Positions 15,690 through 24,786 are shown, counted from the stretch's first letter. The stretch is DNA of 34,720 nucleotides from Clostridia bacterium (GCA_017396365.1 JAFQMD010000036.1:1-34720), one strand, 5' to 3'. The notes: generated by a model from the letters alone, not told the origin. A program made the numbers and translations.

Positions 15690-16694
15690 TTATCCGTAAA
15701 TTTCGTCGTAAATTTCGTTTGCAAAAGTGTTGTTGGTAATTTTTGTATAATCGACGTTTTCGCTTAATTCTCCTGCGTTTTTCATAACTTTTTGAAGATT
15801 GTCAAAAGCGGTTTTCGTCATTGCCATATGCGTTGTCCAAGCGTCTATTTCTTTATAACTTTTTAGCGCCGTTGCCACGCTGTTTAAAGACGTGTCAGGG
15901 AATTGTTTTAAAAGACTTTCGGCAATAATTTCGTCGCTCGTTTCTTGCATGTATTTTATTGCTTTATACATAGCGCGCATAAATTTTTTAACCGTGTCTT
16001 TATTGTTTTCAAGATAACTTGATAAAGCGGTGAAAGCAGTGTATGGAATTTCTCCGCTTTCTTCGCCAACGCTTGCAACGATATAACCTTTTCCCGCGCG
16101 CTCGTATTCGCTTGCAGTAGGCTCGAAAAGAGTCGTGTAGTCGCCCGTGCCACCTTCAAACGAAGGTCCCATAAGGTTAAATGCGATATCGTTGTTAAGA
16201 GTTACGTTTTCACCGTTTATAAGTCCGTATTTATTTACTACGTATTCAAAAGTCATTGCGGGGACGCCACCCGTTCTACCTGCGATAATTTCTTTTCCTT
16301 CTAAGTCTTCCCATTTAAAATTCGGCTCGGGAACTCTTGAAACTAAGAAAGAACCGTCTCTTTTTGTGAGTTGACCGAAAACTTTAGGAACGTCTCTTTT
16401 ACCTTCCAAATATACGTATATCGTCGCTTCAACGCCCATAAGACCGATATCGGCGTCGTTTGCAAGCAGGGCGGTCATAACTTTATCCGCGCCACCGCCG
16501 TTAGTGAGTTCAATTTTTAGCCCCTCCTTTTCAAAAAAGCCGTTTTCAATGGCTACGTATAGCGGCGCGTAAAAAATAGAGTGAGTAACTTCGTTAAGTC
16601 TTACGGTAGTAAGTTTTCCATCGTCGTTTTTACACGCCGAAAAGGGCAGAATTGTTAAGCATATAGCAACGAGCGTTGCAATTAATTTTTTCAT
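15690..16694 (-). CDS. Substrate-binding lipoprotein, SsuA/THI5-like (NMT1 family)
   Basis: 334 residues. Lipoprotein signal peptide ending in LPFSAC (Cys21). The LNEVTHSIFYAPLYVAIENG opening is typical of the NMT1/THI5/SsuA binding proteins that capture pyrimidine thiamine precursors, sulfonates or related compounds. First gene of the importer operon with a good AAAGGAG site. No TPP riboswitch or other aptamer is visible upstream, so the substrate is undecided. A TATAAT on the minus strand (16763-16758) is a possible -10 with a poor -35. Confidence 0.85.
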   Translation of the reverse strand: MKKLIATLVAICLTILPFSACKNDDGKLTTVRLNEVTHSIFYAPLYVAIENGFFEKEGLKIELTNGGGADKVMTALLANDADIGLMGVEATIYVYLEGKRDVPKVFGQLTKRDGSFLVSRVPEPNFKWEDLEGKEIIAGRTGGVPAMTFEYVVNKYGLINGENVTLNNDIAFNLMGPSFEGGTGDYTTLFEPTASEYERAGKGYIVASVGEESGEIPYTAFTALSSYLENNKDTVKKFMRAMYKAIKYMQETSDEIIAESLLKQFPDTSLNSVATALKSYKEIDAWTTHMAMTKTAFDNLQKVMKNAGELSENVDYTKITNNTFANEIYDEIYG

Positions 16695-16785
16695 ATAATC
16701 TCCTTTAAAATAGTTTTGTTGAAAATTTTGTCTTAATTAAAGCAAAAATTTAATCACATTATATCGTATGAAAGTCGTCTTTTAT

Positions 16786-16814
16786 TTGACAATAAAATAA
16801 ATTTATAATATAAT
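16786..16814 (+). promoter_or_regulatory. consensus SigA promoter of valS
   Basis: TTGACA (16786-16791), 17 bases, TATAAT (16809-16814): a perfect match to consensus. The leader that follows carries a 7-bp hairpin, CGCTTAA (16834-16840) with TTAAGCG (16853-16859). It is too short to be a T-box. Confidence 0.9.
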
Positions 16815-16886
16815 TATAAAAATTGGTGTACTGCGCTTAATTGAGAAGTTGGTTAAGCGGTATTAAAAACATTGGAGAAACCTGTT

Positions 16887-19517
16887 ATGGAGATGTCAAA
16901 AACTTATAGCCCAAAAGAGTTTGAGCAGAGAATTTATGAAAAGTGGGAACAAAAAGGTTATTTTAAAGCAAAGCCGAATAAGGACAAGATTCCTTTTACC
17001 ATAGTTATTCCACCACCGAATATTACCGGTCAACTTCATATGGGACACGCCCTTAACAATTCAATTCAAGACAGCATTATTCGTTTTAAGAGAATGCAAG
17101 GATACGAGGCGTTATGGCTCCCTGGAACTGATCACGCGTCCATCGCTACCGAAGTAAAAATCGTTGACCAAATGAAAGCTGAAGGTTTGACTAAAGAAGA
17201 AGTCGGCAGAGAAGGCTTTTTGCAAAGAGCGTGGGCTTGGAAAGAGAAATACGGCGGAAGAATCGTCGAACAGTTAAAAAGGCTTGGATCGTCGTGCGAC
17301 TGGTCAAGGCTTGCTTTTACTATGGACGAAAAATGTTCAAAGGCAGTAAAAGAAGTTTTCGTAAATCTTTACAATAAAGGTTTGATTTATCAAGGAAAGA
17401 GAATAATAAACTGGTGTCCTTGCTGTAAAACCGCCCTTTCGGACGCGGAAGTTGAATTTGAAGAAGAAAACTCGTATTTTTGGCATTTTAGATATTACGT
17501 AAAAGATAGCGATAGATATTTGATTATCGCAACTACAAGACCTGAAACTTTGCTTGGCGATACTGCGGTTGCTGTCAATCCAAAAGACGAAAGATATAAA
17601 GATTTAGTCGGCAAAACTCTTATTCTCCCTATCGTCGGAAGAGAAATTCCAGTCGTTGCCGACGAATACGTAGATATGGAATTCGGTACGGGCGCGGTTA
17701 AAATTACCCCTGCTCACGACCCTAACGACTTTGAAGTAGGTCTTAGACATAACTTAGAAGTTATCAGAGTTATGGACGACGGTGGCGTAATGAACTCGCT
17801 TGCAGGCAAGTACGAAGGTATGAGTCGTTACGAGTGCAGAAAGGCAATCGTTGAAGATTTAAAATCGTCGGGTAATCTTGAAAAAATCGAACCGCACGCT
17901 CACAACGTAGGGCATTGTTATCGTTGTCACGACACGGTAGAGCCTATTATTTCTAAGCAATGGTTCGTTAAGATGGATACCTTGGCAAAACCAGCCCTTT
18001 TGGCAGTTAGAAAAAAGAGCATTAAGTTTACGTCAAATAGATTTACTAAAATCTATAATAACTGGATGGAAAACATCAAAGACTGGTGTATTTCTCGTCA
18101 ACTTTGGTGGGGACACAGAATTCCTGCGTACTACTGCGACGAATGTGGCGAAACGGTAGTTGCAAAAGAGACGCCAACTGCTTGTCCAAAGTGCGGATGC
18201 GTTCATTTTAAGCAGGACGAAGACGTTTTGGATACTTGGTTTAGTTCAGCGCTTTGGCCGTTTTCAACTCTCGGTTTCCCCGATTCTACTAAGGACTTAA
18301 AATATTTCTACCCAACCGACGTTTTAGTTACCGCGTACGATATAATTTTCTTCTGGGTAGCGAGAATGATATTCAGCGGTATCGAACACATGGATAGAAT
18401 TCCGTTTAAGGACGTTTTAATTCACGGTATCGTTAGAGACGCGCAAGGTAGAAAAATGAGTAAATCGCTCGGCAACGGTATAGATCCTATTGAAATTATC
18501 GACGAATACGGCGCGGACACTTTAAGGTATTGTCTTTTAAACGGTATTTCCGCGGGTAGCGATATAAGATATTCTCCTGAAAAGTTAGAGGGTTGTAGAA
18601 ACTTCATCAACAAGATTTGGAACGCGTCGAGATTCGTTTTATTAAACTGCGAAGGTAGAAAAATTAAGACGGATATTTCAGAGTGTAAACTCACGACCGC
18701 TGACAAGTGGATAATTTCAAAACTCAACTCCGTTGTTAAAGACGTTACTTTAAACATGGAAAAATACGAAATAGGTCTTGCGTCTGCCGTACTTCAAGAT
18801 TTCGTTTGGTCGGATTTCTGCGACTGGTACATAGAACTTTGCAAACCTACGTTGTACGGAACTGACGACGCTAAAAAAGACGACGTTATTAGCGTTCTTT
18901 GTTACGTTCTTACGAATATGCTTAAACTTCTTCATCCTTTTATTCCCTTCGTTACTGAAGAAATTTACACGCATATTCCAAAGTCAAAAGGCAGTATAAT
19001 GGTTTCGGATTTCCCGAGATTTAACGCTAAACTCGCGTACAGAAAAGAAAGACTTGCAACCGAAAAGGTTATGGACGTAATCAAATCGGTAAGAGCAATT
19101 AAACTTGAAACGGGCGCTGCGCCGTCAACAAAAGTTGATATGTACGTAGTTACTGCAAACAAAAAACTTATTTTAGACAGCGCGATTTACTTTAACAAAC
19201 TCGTAAACGTAAACGAGGTTAAATTCGTTGAGTCTAAAGATGAAATAAACGAGAAAGTCGTATCGAAGATTTTGGACGGAATTGAAATTTATATTCCACT
19301 CGGAACTTTGGTTGACACCGAAAAAGAACTTGCAAGGCTTAAAGGTGAACTTGAAAAAGCCGAAAACGAAATCAAAAGGGCGGAGGGTAAACTTTCTAAC
19401 CAAGGTTTCGTAGCAAAAGCGCCAAAGGCTCTTATTGACGGCGAGAGAGCAAAGGTTGAAAAGTTTACCGAAATTAGAAATAAGATTTTGGCAAGTATTA
19501 AAGAATTCGAAAATTAA
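16887..19517 (+). CDS. valS: Valyl-tRNA synthetase
   Basis: 876 residues. Charges tRNA-Val. Class I motifs: HMGH (residues ~51-54, the HIGH signature) after PPPNITGQL, and KMSKS at ~523. The editing domain (TTRPETLLGDTAV), two CxxC zinc pairs (WCPCC and CDECG...CPKCG) and the C-terminal coiled-coil arm (LVDTEKELARLKGELEKAE) are present. Start chosen at ATG 16887 because GGAGAAA lies 6-8 bases upstream; the TTG at 16872 precedes that site. Monocistronic, with its own promoter and terminator. Confidence 0.97.
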   Translation: MEMSKTYSPKEFEQRIYEKWEQKGYFKAKPNKDKIPFTIVIPPPNITGQLHMGHALNNSIQDSIIRFKRMQGYEALWLPGTDHASIATEVKIVDQMKAEGLTKEEVGREGFLQRAWAWKEKYGGRIVEQLKRLGSSCDWSRLAFTMDEKCSKAVKEVFVNLYNKGLIYQGKRIINWCPCCKTALSDAEVEFEEENSYFWHFRYYVKDSDRYLIIATTRPETLLGDTAVAVNPKDERYKDLVGKTLILPIVGREIPVVADEYVDMEFGTGAVKITPAHDPNDFEVGLRHNLEVIRVMDDGGVMNSLAGKYEGMSRYECRKAIVEDLKSSGNLEKIEPHAHNVGHCYRCHDTVEPIISKQWFVKMDTLAKPALLAVRKKSIKFTSNRFTKIYNNWMENIKDWCISRQLWWGHRIPAYYCDECGETVVAKETPTACPKCGCVHFKQDEDVLDTWFSSALWPFSTLGFPDSTKDLKYFYPTDVLVTAYDIIFFWVARMIFSGIEHMDRIPFKDVLIHGIVRDAQGRKMSKSLGNGIDPIEIIDEYGADTLRYCLLNGISAGSDIRYSPEKLEGCRNFINKIWNASRFVLLNCEGRKIKTDISECKLTTADKWIISKLNSVVKDVTLNMEKYEIGLASAVLQDFVWSDFCDWYIELCKPTLYGTDDAKKDDVISVLCYVLTNMLKLLHPFIPFVTEEIYTHIPKSKGSIMVSDFPRFNAKLAYRKERLATEKVMDVIKSVRAIKLETGAAPSTKVDMYVVTANKKLILDSAIYFNKLVNVNEVKFVESKDEINEKVVSKILDGIEIYIPLGTLVDTEKELARLKGELEKAENEIKRAEGKLSNQGFVAKAPKALIDGERAKVEKFTEIRNKILASIKEFEN

Positions 19518-19522
19518 AACGT

Positions 19523-19545
19523 GGGGAGAAAATTTCTCCCCTTTT
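19523..19545 (+). terminator. valS terminator
   Basis: GGGGAGAA pairs with TTCTCCCC around AAT, followed by TTTT. Confidence 0.75.
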
Positions 19546-19583
19546 CCCGTTTTGAAAAACTGAAGAAGGGAAAATAAATTATA

Positions 19584-19606
19584 GCGGAAATTTTCCGCAA
19601 GGAGTA
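19584..19606 (+). promoter_or_regulatory. leader hairpin and RBS of the RNase J gene
   Basis: A small inverted repeat, GCGGAAA (19584-19590) with TTTCCGC (19592-19598), ends directly before the AAGGAG Shine-Dalgarno (19599-19604), which serves the TTG start at 19611. Such a 5' structure next to an RNase J gene could be a cleavage or autoregulation site; that is speculation. Confidence 0.4.
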
Positions 19607-19610
19607 AAAT

Positions 19611-21260
19611 TTGAAAAATAAAAACGCGCTTAAAGTCCGTTTTTTAGGTGGAGTAGGCGAAATCGGTAAAAATATGACCGCGCTTGAATACGGTAAAGAC
19701 ATTATCGTAATCGACTCTGGTATAACTTTTCCGACTGCCGATATGCCCGGTATAGATTTAGTAGCGCCCGACGTTACCTATCTCGTTCAAAATAAGGATA
19801 GAATTAAGGGTATAGTTTTAACCCACGGGCATGAAGATCATATAGGCGGACTTCCGTATTTGCTTAAAGAAGTCAACGTTCCCGTATATGGAACTAAACT
19901 TACTTTAATGCTTTGCGAACATAAATTAAAAGAACAAAAAATTCACGATTACGAACTAAACTGTATTAAAACCGGCAGTTCAATTAAACTCGGAGTATTT
20001 TCAGTTGAGTTTATACACGTCAATCACTCAATACCGGGAAGTTGCGCTTTGGCAATAACGACGCCTGTAGGTGTTGTCGTTCACTCGGGCGACTTTAAGG
20101 TTGATTTAACGCCGATTAGCGGACAAATGATTGATATGACTAGGCTTTCGGAAATAGGCAAAAAGGGGGTTGCGCTCCTTCTTTGCGAATCTACTAACGT
20201 CGAGCACGAAGGCTATACTATGAGCGAACACGTCGTTGGCGAAACGTTAGATAGGCTTTTTATCGACAACGTAAAACGCCGTATAATTATTGCGACTTTT
20301 GCAACCAACGTTCACAGAATTCAACAGATAATAGATTTGGCGGAAAAGCACAAGAGAAAGGTTGCTTTTTCTGGTAGAAGTATGCTAAACGTCGTCGAAG
20401 CGGCGGCAAAGGTTGGTGAAATTACTATTCCAGAAAACGTCGTTATAGACGTTGAAAGAATTAAAAACGTAGCCGATAAAGACTTAGTTATTATCTCAAC
20501 GGGTAGCCAAGGCGAGCCTATGAGCGCGCTTACGAGAATGGCGTCGGGCGACTATAATCAAGTTCAAGTTGGCAGTAACGACACCATTATTATTTCTGCG
20601 TCGCCTATCCCGGGCAATGAAAAAAGCGTTTATCAAGTTATAAATAACTTATATAAAAAGGGCGCGGAAGTCGTTTATAAATCGATTACCAAAATTCACG
20701 TTTCAGGGCACGCTTGCCAAGAAGAACTTAAAATAATGCACACACTATTAAAACCGAAGTTTTTTATTCCCGTTCACGGCGAATATCGCCATCTTAAAAA
20801 ACATTGTAGGCTTGCAAAGGAACTCGGTATGAAAGATTCGAATATGCTCATTGCGGAAATTGGCGATTGCATTGAAGTTACGGCAAAATCTATGAAACGC
20901 GGAGAGCAGTTCCAAGCAGGTACGAGATATATCGACGGGCTTTCAATCGACGATACGGAGTCCGTTGTAAGGGATAGAAAACATTTGGCGGAAGACGGTC
21001 TTATCGTTGCGGTTTGCTGTGTTAGTGAAGATTCGGGAGAAATTTTGCAAGAGCCAGATATAATAAACCGCGGTTCAATTTTGACCGAAGAACAAGTCCA
21101 AGAAGTTAAAAATATCGTAGTTAGGGTGATTTCCGACTTTGACGTAAAATCTTCCGACCTTGGCGATATCAGAAACACTATAAGAAAACAACTTAGAAAT
21201 TACATTTTGAAAAAGACGAAGAAAAGTCCTATGATTATTCCCGTCATAACCGAAGTATAA
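19611..21260 (+). CDS. rnj: Ribonuclease J
   Basis: 549 residues. Metallo-beta-lactamase/beta-CASP ribonuclease with 5'-3' exonuclease and endonuclease activity; a main enzyme of Firmicute mRNA decay and rRNA maturation. Motifs: FLGGVGEIGKNM, the metal site HGHEDHIGG (HxHxDH), HVNHSIPGS, VVHSGDFKVD, the beta-CASP STGSQGEP and HVSGHA, and a C-terminal dimer domain. It starts at TTG with a strong AAGGAG site. Its stop overlaps the trmR start by one base. Confidence 0.95.
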   Translation: MKNKNALKVRFLGGVGEIGKNMTALEYGKDIIVIDSGITFPTADMPGIDLVAPDVTYLVQNKDRIKGIVLTHGHEDHIGGLPYLLKEVNVPVYGTKLTLMLCEHKLKEQKIHDYELNCIKTGSSIKLGVFSVEFIHVNHSIPGSCALAITTPVGVVVHSGDFKVDLTPISGQMIDMTRLSEIGKKGVALLLCESTNVEHEGYTMSEHVVGETLDRLFIDNVKRRIIIATFATNVHRIQQIIDLAEKHKRKVAFSGRSMLNVVEAAAKVGEITIPENVVIDVERIKNVADKDLVIISTGSQGEPMSALTRMASGDYNQVQVGSNDTIIISASPIPGNEKSVYQVINNLYKKGAEVVYKSITKIHVSGHACQEELKIMHTLLKPKFFIPVHGEYRHLKKHCRLAKELGMKDSNMLIAEIGDCIEVTAKSMKRGEQFQAGTRYIDGLSIDDTESVVRDRKHLAEDGLIVAVCCVSEDSGEILQEPDIINRGSILTEEQVQEVKNIVVRVISDFDVKSSDLGDIRNTIRKQLRNYILKKTKKSPMIIPVITEV

Positions 21261-21895
21261 TGAACGAATACGTAACTAATTTAATTTTAAAAAACGCCGA
21301 AACTACGGTTGACCCCGAACTTAAAAAATTTAGAGACGAATATAGGCAAAAGGGAGTTCCAACTCTTTTAACCGAAAGTTTAAACCTTTTGATTATGTTT
21401 GCTACTATGAAAAAACCGTTAAAAATTTTAGAGTTCGGTACGTCCGTTGGGTGTTCGGGCATAGCGCTACTTAAAGCCAGCGAAAACGCTGAGTTATATA
21501 CTATTGAAAGGTATGAAAAATCTTTTTACGAAGCAAAAGAAAATTTTGAAAAGTTTGGGCTTTTAGATAGGGTTCATCAATTTTTAGGCGACGCGTTGGA
21601 CGTAGTTGACGAAGTTGGGGACGGGTTTGACTTTGTATTTTTAGATTGTAACAAATCTAAATATAAGGATTTGTATCCCAAAATTAAAGGTCTATTAAAA
21701 AGTGGCGGTATATTGTTTGCGGATAACGTTTTGTTTAGAGGGTATATAACGGGCGAAGTAAAAGCGCCACATCGCCATAATACTATAAAAAACAACATGC
21801 GTGAGTTTTTAAGACTTGTAAGTGAAGACGGCGATTTTATAACTACCGTTTCCGATATAGGCGACGGAGTTAGTATATCGTACAAAAAGGGATAA
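21260..21895 (+). CDS. trmR: tRNA 5-hydroxyuridine methyltransferase TrmR (YrrM-like)
   Basis: 211 residues, class I O-methyltransferase of the Methyltransf_3 (COMT-like) family: EFGTSVGCSGIALL is motif I, YTIERYEKSF motif II, FVFLDCNKSKY the Asp/metal motif, and FADNVLFRG the DN pair. In Bacillus subtilis the homologous gene yrrM lies beside the U32 genes yrrN-yrrO, and its product methylates ho5U34 to mo5U34 in tRNA. The same gene order here supports that role over a small-molecule methyltransferase. Confidence 0.82.
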   Translation: MNEYVTNLILKNAETTVDPELKKFRDEYRQKGVPTLLTESLNLLIMFATMKKPLKILEFGTSVGCSGIALLKASENAELYTIERYEKSFYEAKENFEKFGLLDRVHQFLGDALDVVDEVGDGFDFVFLDCNKSKYKDLYPKIKGLLKSGGILFADNVLFRGYITGEVKAPHRHNTIKNNMREFLRLVSEDGDFITTVSDIGDGVSISYKKG

Positions 21896-21896
21896 A

Positions 21897-23114
21897 ATGA
21901 AAGAGAGAAAACTTGAATTGCTTGCCCCCGCAGGCAACTTTGAAAAACTTAAAACTGCTATTTACTACGGAGCAGACGCCGTTTATCTTGGAGGAAAAGC
22001 GTTTTCGCTTCGAGCGCAAGCAGATAATTTTACTGAAGACGAAATATTAAAAGCAGTTGAATACGCGCACAAGAGAAACGTCAAAATCTACGTTACTGCC
22101 AACATTTTTGCGAGAAATTACGATTTACAAAAAGCAGGCGAGTATTTTAAATTTTTGCAAAAAGCAAAGGTTGACGCAGTTCTTATTACAGACTCGGGGC
22201 TTATTCGTCTTTGCAAGGAAGTTGCTCCAAATCTTGCTATTCACCTTTCAACTCAAGCAAACACTTTAAATAAATACACGGTAAAGTTTTGGGGTGAAAT
22301 GGGTGTTGAAAGAGTCGTAGTAGCAAGGGAACTCAGTTTGTCTGAAATAAAAGAAATTACTGATTTTTGTCCTGAAGTAGAAATTGAAGCCTTTATTCAC
22401 GGCGCAATGTGTATATCTTATAGTGGAAGATGCCTACTTTCCAACTATTTTAACGGAAGGGACGGAAACCGAGGAGAGTGCGTACAAGCGTGCCGTTGGC
22501 AATACGAACTTAGAGAAAAATCAAAAGAAGGCGATTTTTATCCGATTGAAGAGGACGGCAGGGGAACTTATATTTTAAACAGTAAAGATTTAAACATGAT
22601 GGATCATATCGGCGAAATGATAAAAGCAGGTATAGTATCGTTTAAAATAGAAGGTAGAATGAAGAGTGAATACTATTTGGCGACTGTTATAAACGCATAT
22701 AGAAGAGCCATTGACGAATTTTTAAAAATCGGTGATAAATACTGCGAAAATAGAACGTTTTACGACGAGTTGTTAAAGACTAATCACAGGGTTTTTACAA
22801 CCGCTTATATGCTTGGTGAGAACTCGGAAACGGTAAATTACGAAGACTCTCAATCGTCGGGCAAAAGGCAGTTTATTGCAAACGTAGTAGAGAGTGGGAA
22901 CGGTGAGTATTTTACGGTTACTATGCGTAACAGATTTAAAAAGGGCGACCTTTTGGAAGTCTTATCTCCCGACGAAAATTTCAACAAGACGTTCGTTGTG
23001 GATAGGGTTACAGACGAAGACGGAAACGAAGTTGAAGACGCTAAACTCGTTCAACAAAGACTTAGGGTGTATTCAAATTTAAAATTAAAAGTCGGGGATA
23101 TTATTCGCCGATAA
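21897..23114 (+). CDS. trhP: U32 family tRNA uridine 5-hydroxylase (TrhP/YrrO-like)
   Basis: 405 residues. The U32 signature is intact: E-A-F-I-H-G-A-M-C-x(4)-G-x-C, with further Cys in GECVQACRW that bind an Fe-S cluster. LELLAPAGNFEKLKTAIYYGADAVY-type opening. Despite the 'peptidase U32' label, relatives (TrhP, RlhA) use prephenate-dependent chemistry to hydroxylate RNA. Sitting one base after trmR, it would make the ho5U that TrmR methylates. Only one U32 gene is present, against two in B. subtilis. Confidence 0.85.
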   Translation: MKERKLELLAPAGNFEKLKTAIYYGADAVYLGGKAFSLRAQADNFTEDEILKAVEYAHKRNVKIYVTANIFARNYDLQKAGEYFKFLQKAKVDAVLITDSGLIRLCKEVAPNLAIHLSTQANTLNKYTVKFWGEMGVERVVVARELSLSEIKEITDFCPEVEIEAFIHGAMCISYSGRCLLSNYFNGRDGNRGECVQACRWQYELREKSKEGDFYPIEEDGRGTYILNSKDLNMMDHIGEMIKAGIVSFKIEGRMKSEYYLATVINAYRRAIDEFLKIGDKYCENRTFYDELLKTNHRVFTTAYMLGENSETVNYEDSQSSGKRQFIANVVESGNGEYFTVTMRNRFKKGDLLEVLSPDENFNKTFVVDRVTDEDGNEVEDAKLVQQRLRVYSNLKLKVGDIIRR

Positions 23115-23123
23115 GGAGTTTTT

Positions 23124-23918
23124 ATGAAGAAGATAATGGTTATTACTGGCGCATCGAGCGGTATGGGAAAAGATTTCGTTAAGCAAATCGAAAAGAAGGA
23201 AAAAGTTGACGAAATTTGGGTACTTGCAAGAAGAGAAGATAGGCTCGTCGCTCTACAAAACGAAGTTGAAACTAAAATTGTTCCAATTGCAATCGACCTT
23301 TCGGATATGGAGCAGATTAAAACTTACGCCGAAAAACTCGAAAAGGAAAATCCAGACGTAATTCTTTTGGCTAACTGCTCGGGATTTGGAAAATTCGACC
23401 ATTACGAAAATATTCCACTTGAAACTAATCTTAATATGGTTGACTTAAATTGTAAAGCCGTCGTTGCAATGGTAAATTACACCTTGCCGTTTATGAATAA
23501 AGGGGCTAAAATCGTTAATTTTGCGTCTTGTTCGGCTTTTCAACCTATTCCGTATATAAATATTTACGCGTCAACTAAGGCGTTTTTATTGAGTTATTCA
23601 AGGGCTTTGAACGTCGAACTTAAATACAGGGGAATTTCTGTTACGGCAGTATGTCCGTTTTGGACGAAGACTGAATTTTTCAATCGCGCGGTAAATCACG
23701 ATAAAAAGGACGTCGTTATAAATTACGCCGTAATTTACGAGTCTGAAAAAGTCGTCGCAAAGGCTATTAAAGACGCGTATAAGCGCAAAGATATGTCTGT
23801 TTACGGCGGAAAAAACAATTTCCAAAGAATGTTAGTTAAATTATTCCCACATAAATTCGTTATGAAAGTTTGGATGGGACAACAAAAATTCGACGGAACT
23901 CCCGATATTAGAAAATAA
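23124..23918 (+). CDS. Short-chain dehydrogenase/reductase (SDR)
   Basis: 264 residues. Classical SDR: TGASSGMG (8-15) for NAD(P) binding, ANCSG (83-87) in place of NNAG, catalytic Ser in the FASCSA segment, and YASTK with Tyr148 and Lys152. The C-terminal region is basic. Substrate not inferable. Starts nine bases after trhP with an AAGGAG site, so probably in the same transcript, and ends at a terminator. Confidence 0.88.
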   Translation: MKKIMVITGASSGMGKDFVKQIEKKEKVDEIWVLARREDRLVALQNEVETKIVPIAIDLSDMEQIKTYAEKLEKENPDVILLANCSGFGKFDHYENIPLETNLNMVDLNCKAVVAMVNYTLPFMNKGAKIVNFASCSAFQPIPYINIYASTKAFLLSYSRALNVELKYRGISVTAVCPFWTKTEFFNRAVNHDKKDVVINYAVIYESEKVVAKAIKDAYKRKDMSVYGGKNNFQRMLVKLFPHKFVMKVWMGQQKFDGTPDIRK

Positions 23919-23923
23919 AAATT

Positions 23924-23949
23924 AAGGCGAACTTTTCAGTTCGCCTTTT
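23924..23949 (+). terminator. terminator after the SDR gene
   Basis: AAGGCGAACT pairs with AGTTCGCCTT around TTTC; the right arm runs into a short T tract. Confidence 0.8.
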
Positions 23950-23960
23950 AAAATTCAATC

Positions 23961-23987
23961 ATATATTGTCAAAATTCGACATAGGTT
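23961..23987 (+). promoter_or_regulatory. candidate SigE/SigK-type promoter of sigK
   Basis: ATATATT (23961-23967) and CATAGGTT (23980-23987) are about 12 bases apart. This resembles the ATATT...CATACAAT pattern of mother-cell sigma factors better than any SigA site. It lies 18 bases before the sigK start. The match is partial. Confidence 0.35.
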
Positions 23988-24005
23988 TAACAAGGAGTTA
24001 AATCT

Positions 24006-24710
24006 ATGTTTTTTGATTTTATAAACTTTATTATAGGAAAAATAATCTTTTTTTGTTCAAGCATAGGTGGCGATAGTTTTCCAAAACCGCTAAGCCCTGA
24101 AGACGAACTAAAATATCTAACAGCGTTTAGAGAAAAAGGTGACGAACACGCTAAAGAAATGCTTATAAAACACAATTTAAGGCTCGTAGCTCACATTGCA
24201 AAAAAATATCAAGGCGCAGAAGAAACCGACGATTTAATTTCCGTAGGCTCAATAGGGCTTATAAAAGCCATAAATACTTATACGCCCGATAAAGGCACTC
24301 AACTTGCAACTTATACTGCAAGATGTATTGAAAATGAAATTTTAATGTTACTTAGGGCTAATAAAAAGCATAAAAATAACGTTTCTCTTTACGACACCGT
24401 CGGTACTGACAAAGAGGGTAACGAACTTACGATTATAGATTTAGTTGCCGAAAGAGAAGACGGGGTTTTGTCTAAGGTCGAAAATAAAATTATAAAAGAT
24501 AAATTTCTACTCGTAATGAAAGAGTGTTTAACGCAGAGAGAATATAGAATAATTTGTTTAAGATACGGCTTAAAAGGAGGCAGACCGCTTGCCCAAAGGG
24601 AAGTTGCTAGTTTGCTTAAAATTTCAAGGTCGTATATATCGAGAATTGAAAAAAAAGCCATAGAAAAACTAAAAATAGAAGTCAAAAAAAGAGATTTTTT
24701 TATGGACTGA
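24006..24710 (+). CDS. sigK: RNA polymerase sporulation sigma factor SigK
   Basis: 234 residues. A hydrophobic N-terminal pro-like segment (INFIIGKIIFFC) precedes the core. FPKPLSPEDELKYL, KGDEHAKEMLIKHNLRLVAH, then the region-2 core DDLISVGSIGLIKAI and TYTARCIENEILMLLR follow SigK closely. Region 4 (AQREVASLLKISRSYISRIEK) is present. SigK drives late mother-cell genes (coat, cortex, mother-cell lysis). The gene is continuous, with no skin-like element. Good AAGGAG site at 23992. Confidence 0.88.
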   Translation: MFFDFINFIIGKIIFFCSSIGGDSFPKPLSPEDELKYLTAFREKGDEHAKEMLIKHNLRLVAHIAKKYQGAEETDDLISVGSIGLIKAINTYTPDKGTQLATYTARCIENEILMLLRANKKHKNNVSLYDTVGTDKEGNELTIIDLVAEREDGVLSKVENKIIKDKFLLVMKECLTQREYRIICLRYGLKGGRPLAQREVASLLKISRSYISRIEKKAIEKLKIEVKKRDFFMD

Positions 24711-24741
24711 ATAAAATTATCAGTATAATTTATAAAAAACC

Positions 24742-24770
24742 TTGCAAAAAAATAGCGTTTATTATACAAT
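24742..24770 (+). promoter_or_regulatory. promoter of rhaB
   Basis: TTGCAA (24742-24747), 17 bases, TACAAT (24765-24770). No obvious operator for a sugar regulator is seen. Confidence 0.75.
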
Positions 24771-24786
24771 ATAAGTGATAATAAAC

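Noticed and set aside
16695..16785. TPP or other riboswitch upstream of the SsuA/THI5-like importer
   Set aside because: No CTGAGA block or other recognisable aptamer; the region is simple AT-rich sequence with a likely -10.
16815..16886. Possible T-box leader in front of valS
   Set aside because: The leader is only about 70 bases, lacks the conserved T-box sequence (TGGNACCGCG-like) and has no terminator before the start; only a small hairpin is present.
24006..24710. skin-type element interrupting sigK
   Set aside because: The frame runs through regions 2 and 4 without a break and no recombinase gene is nearby.
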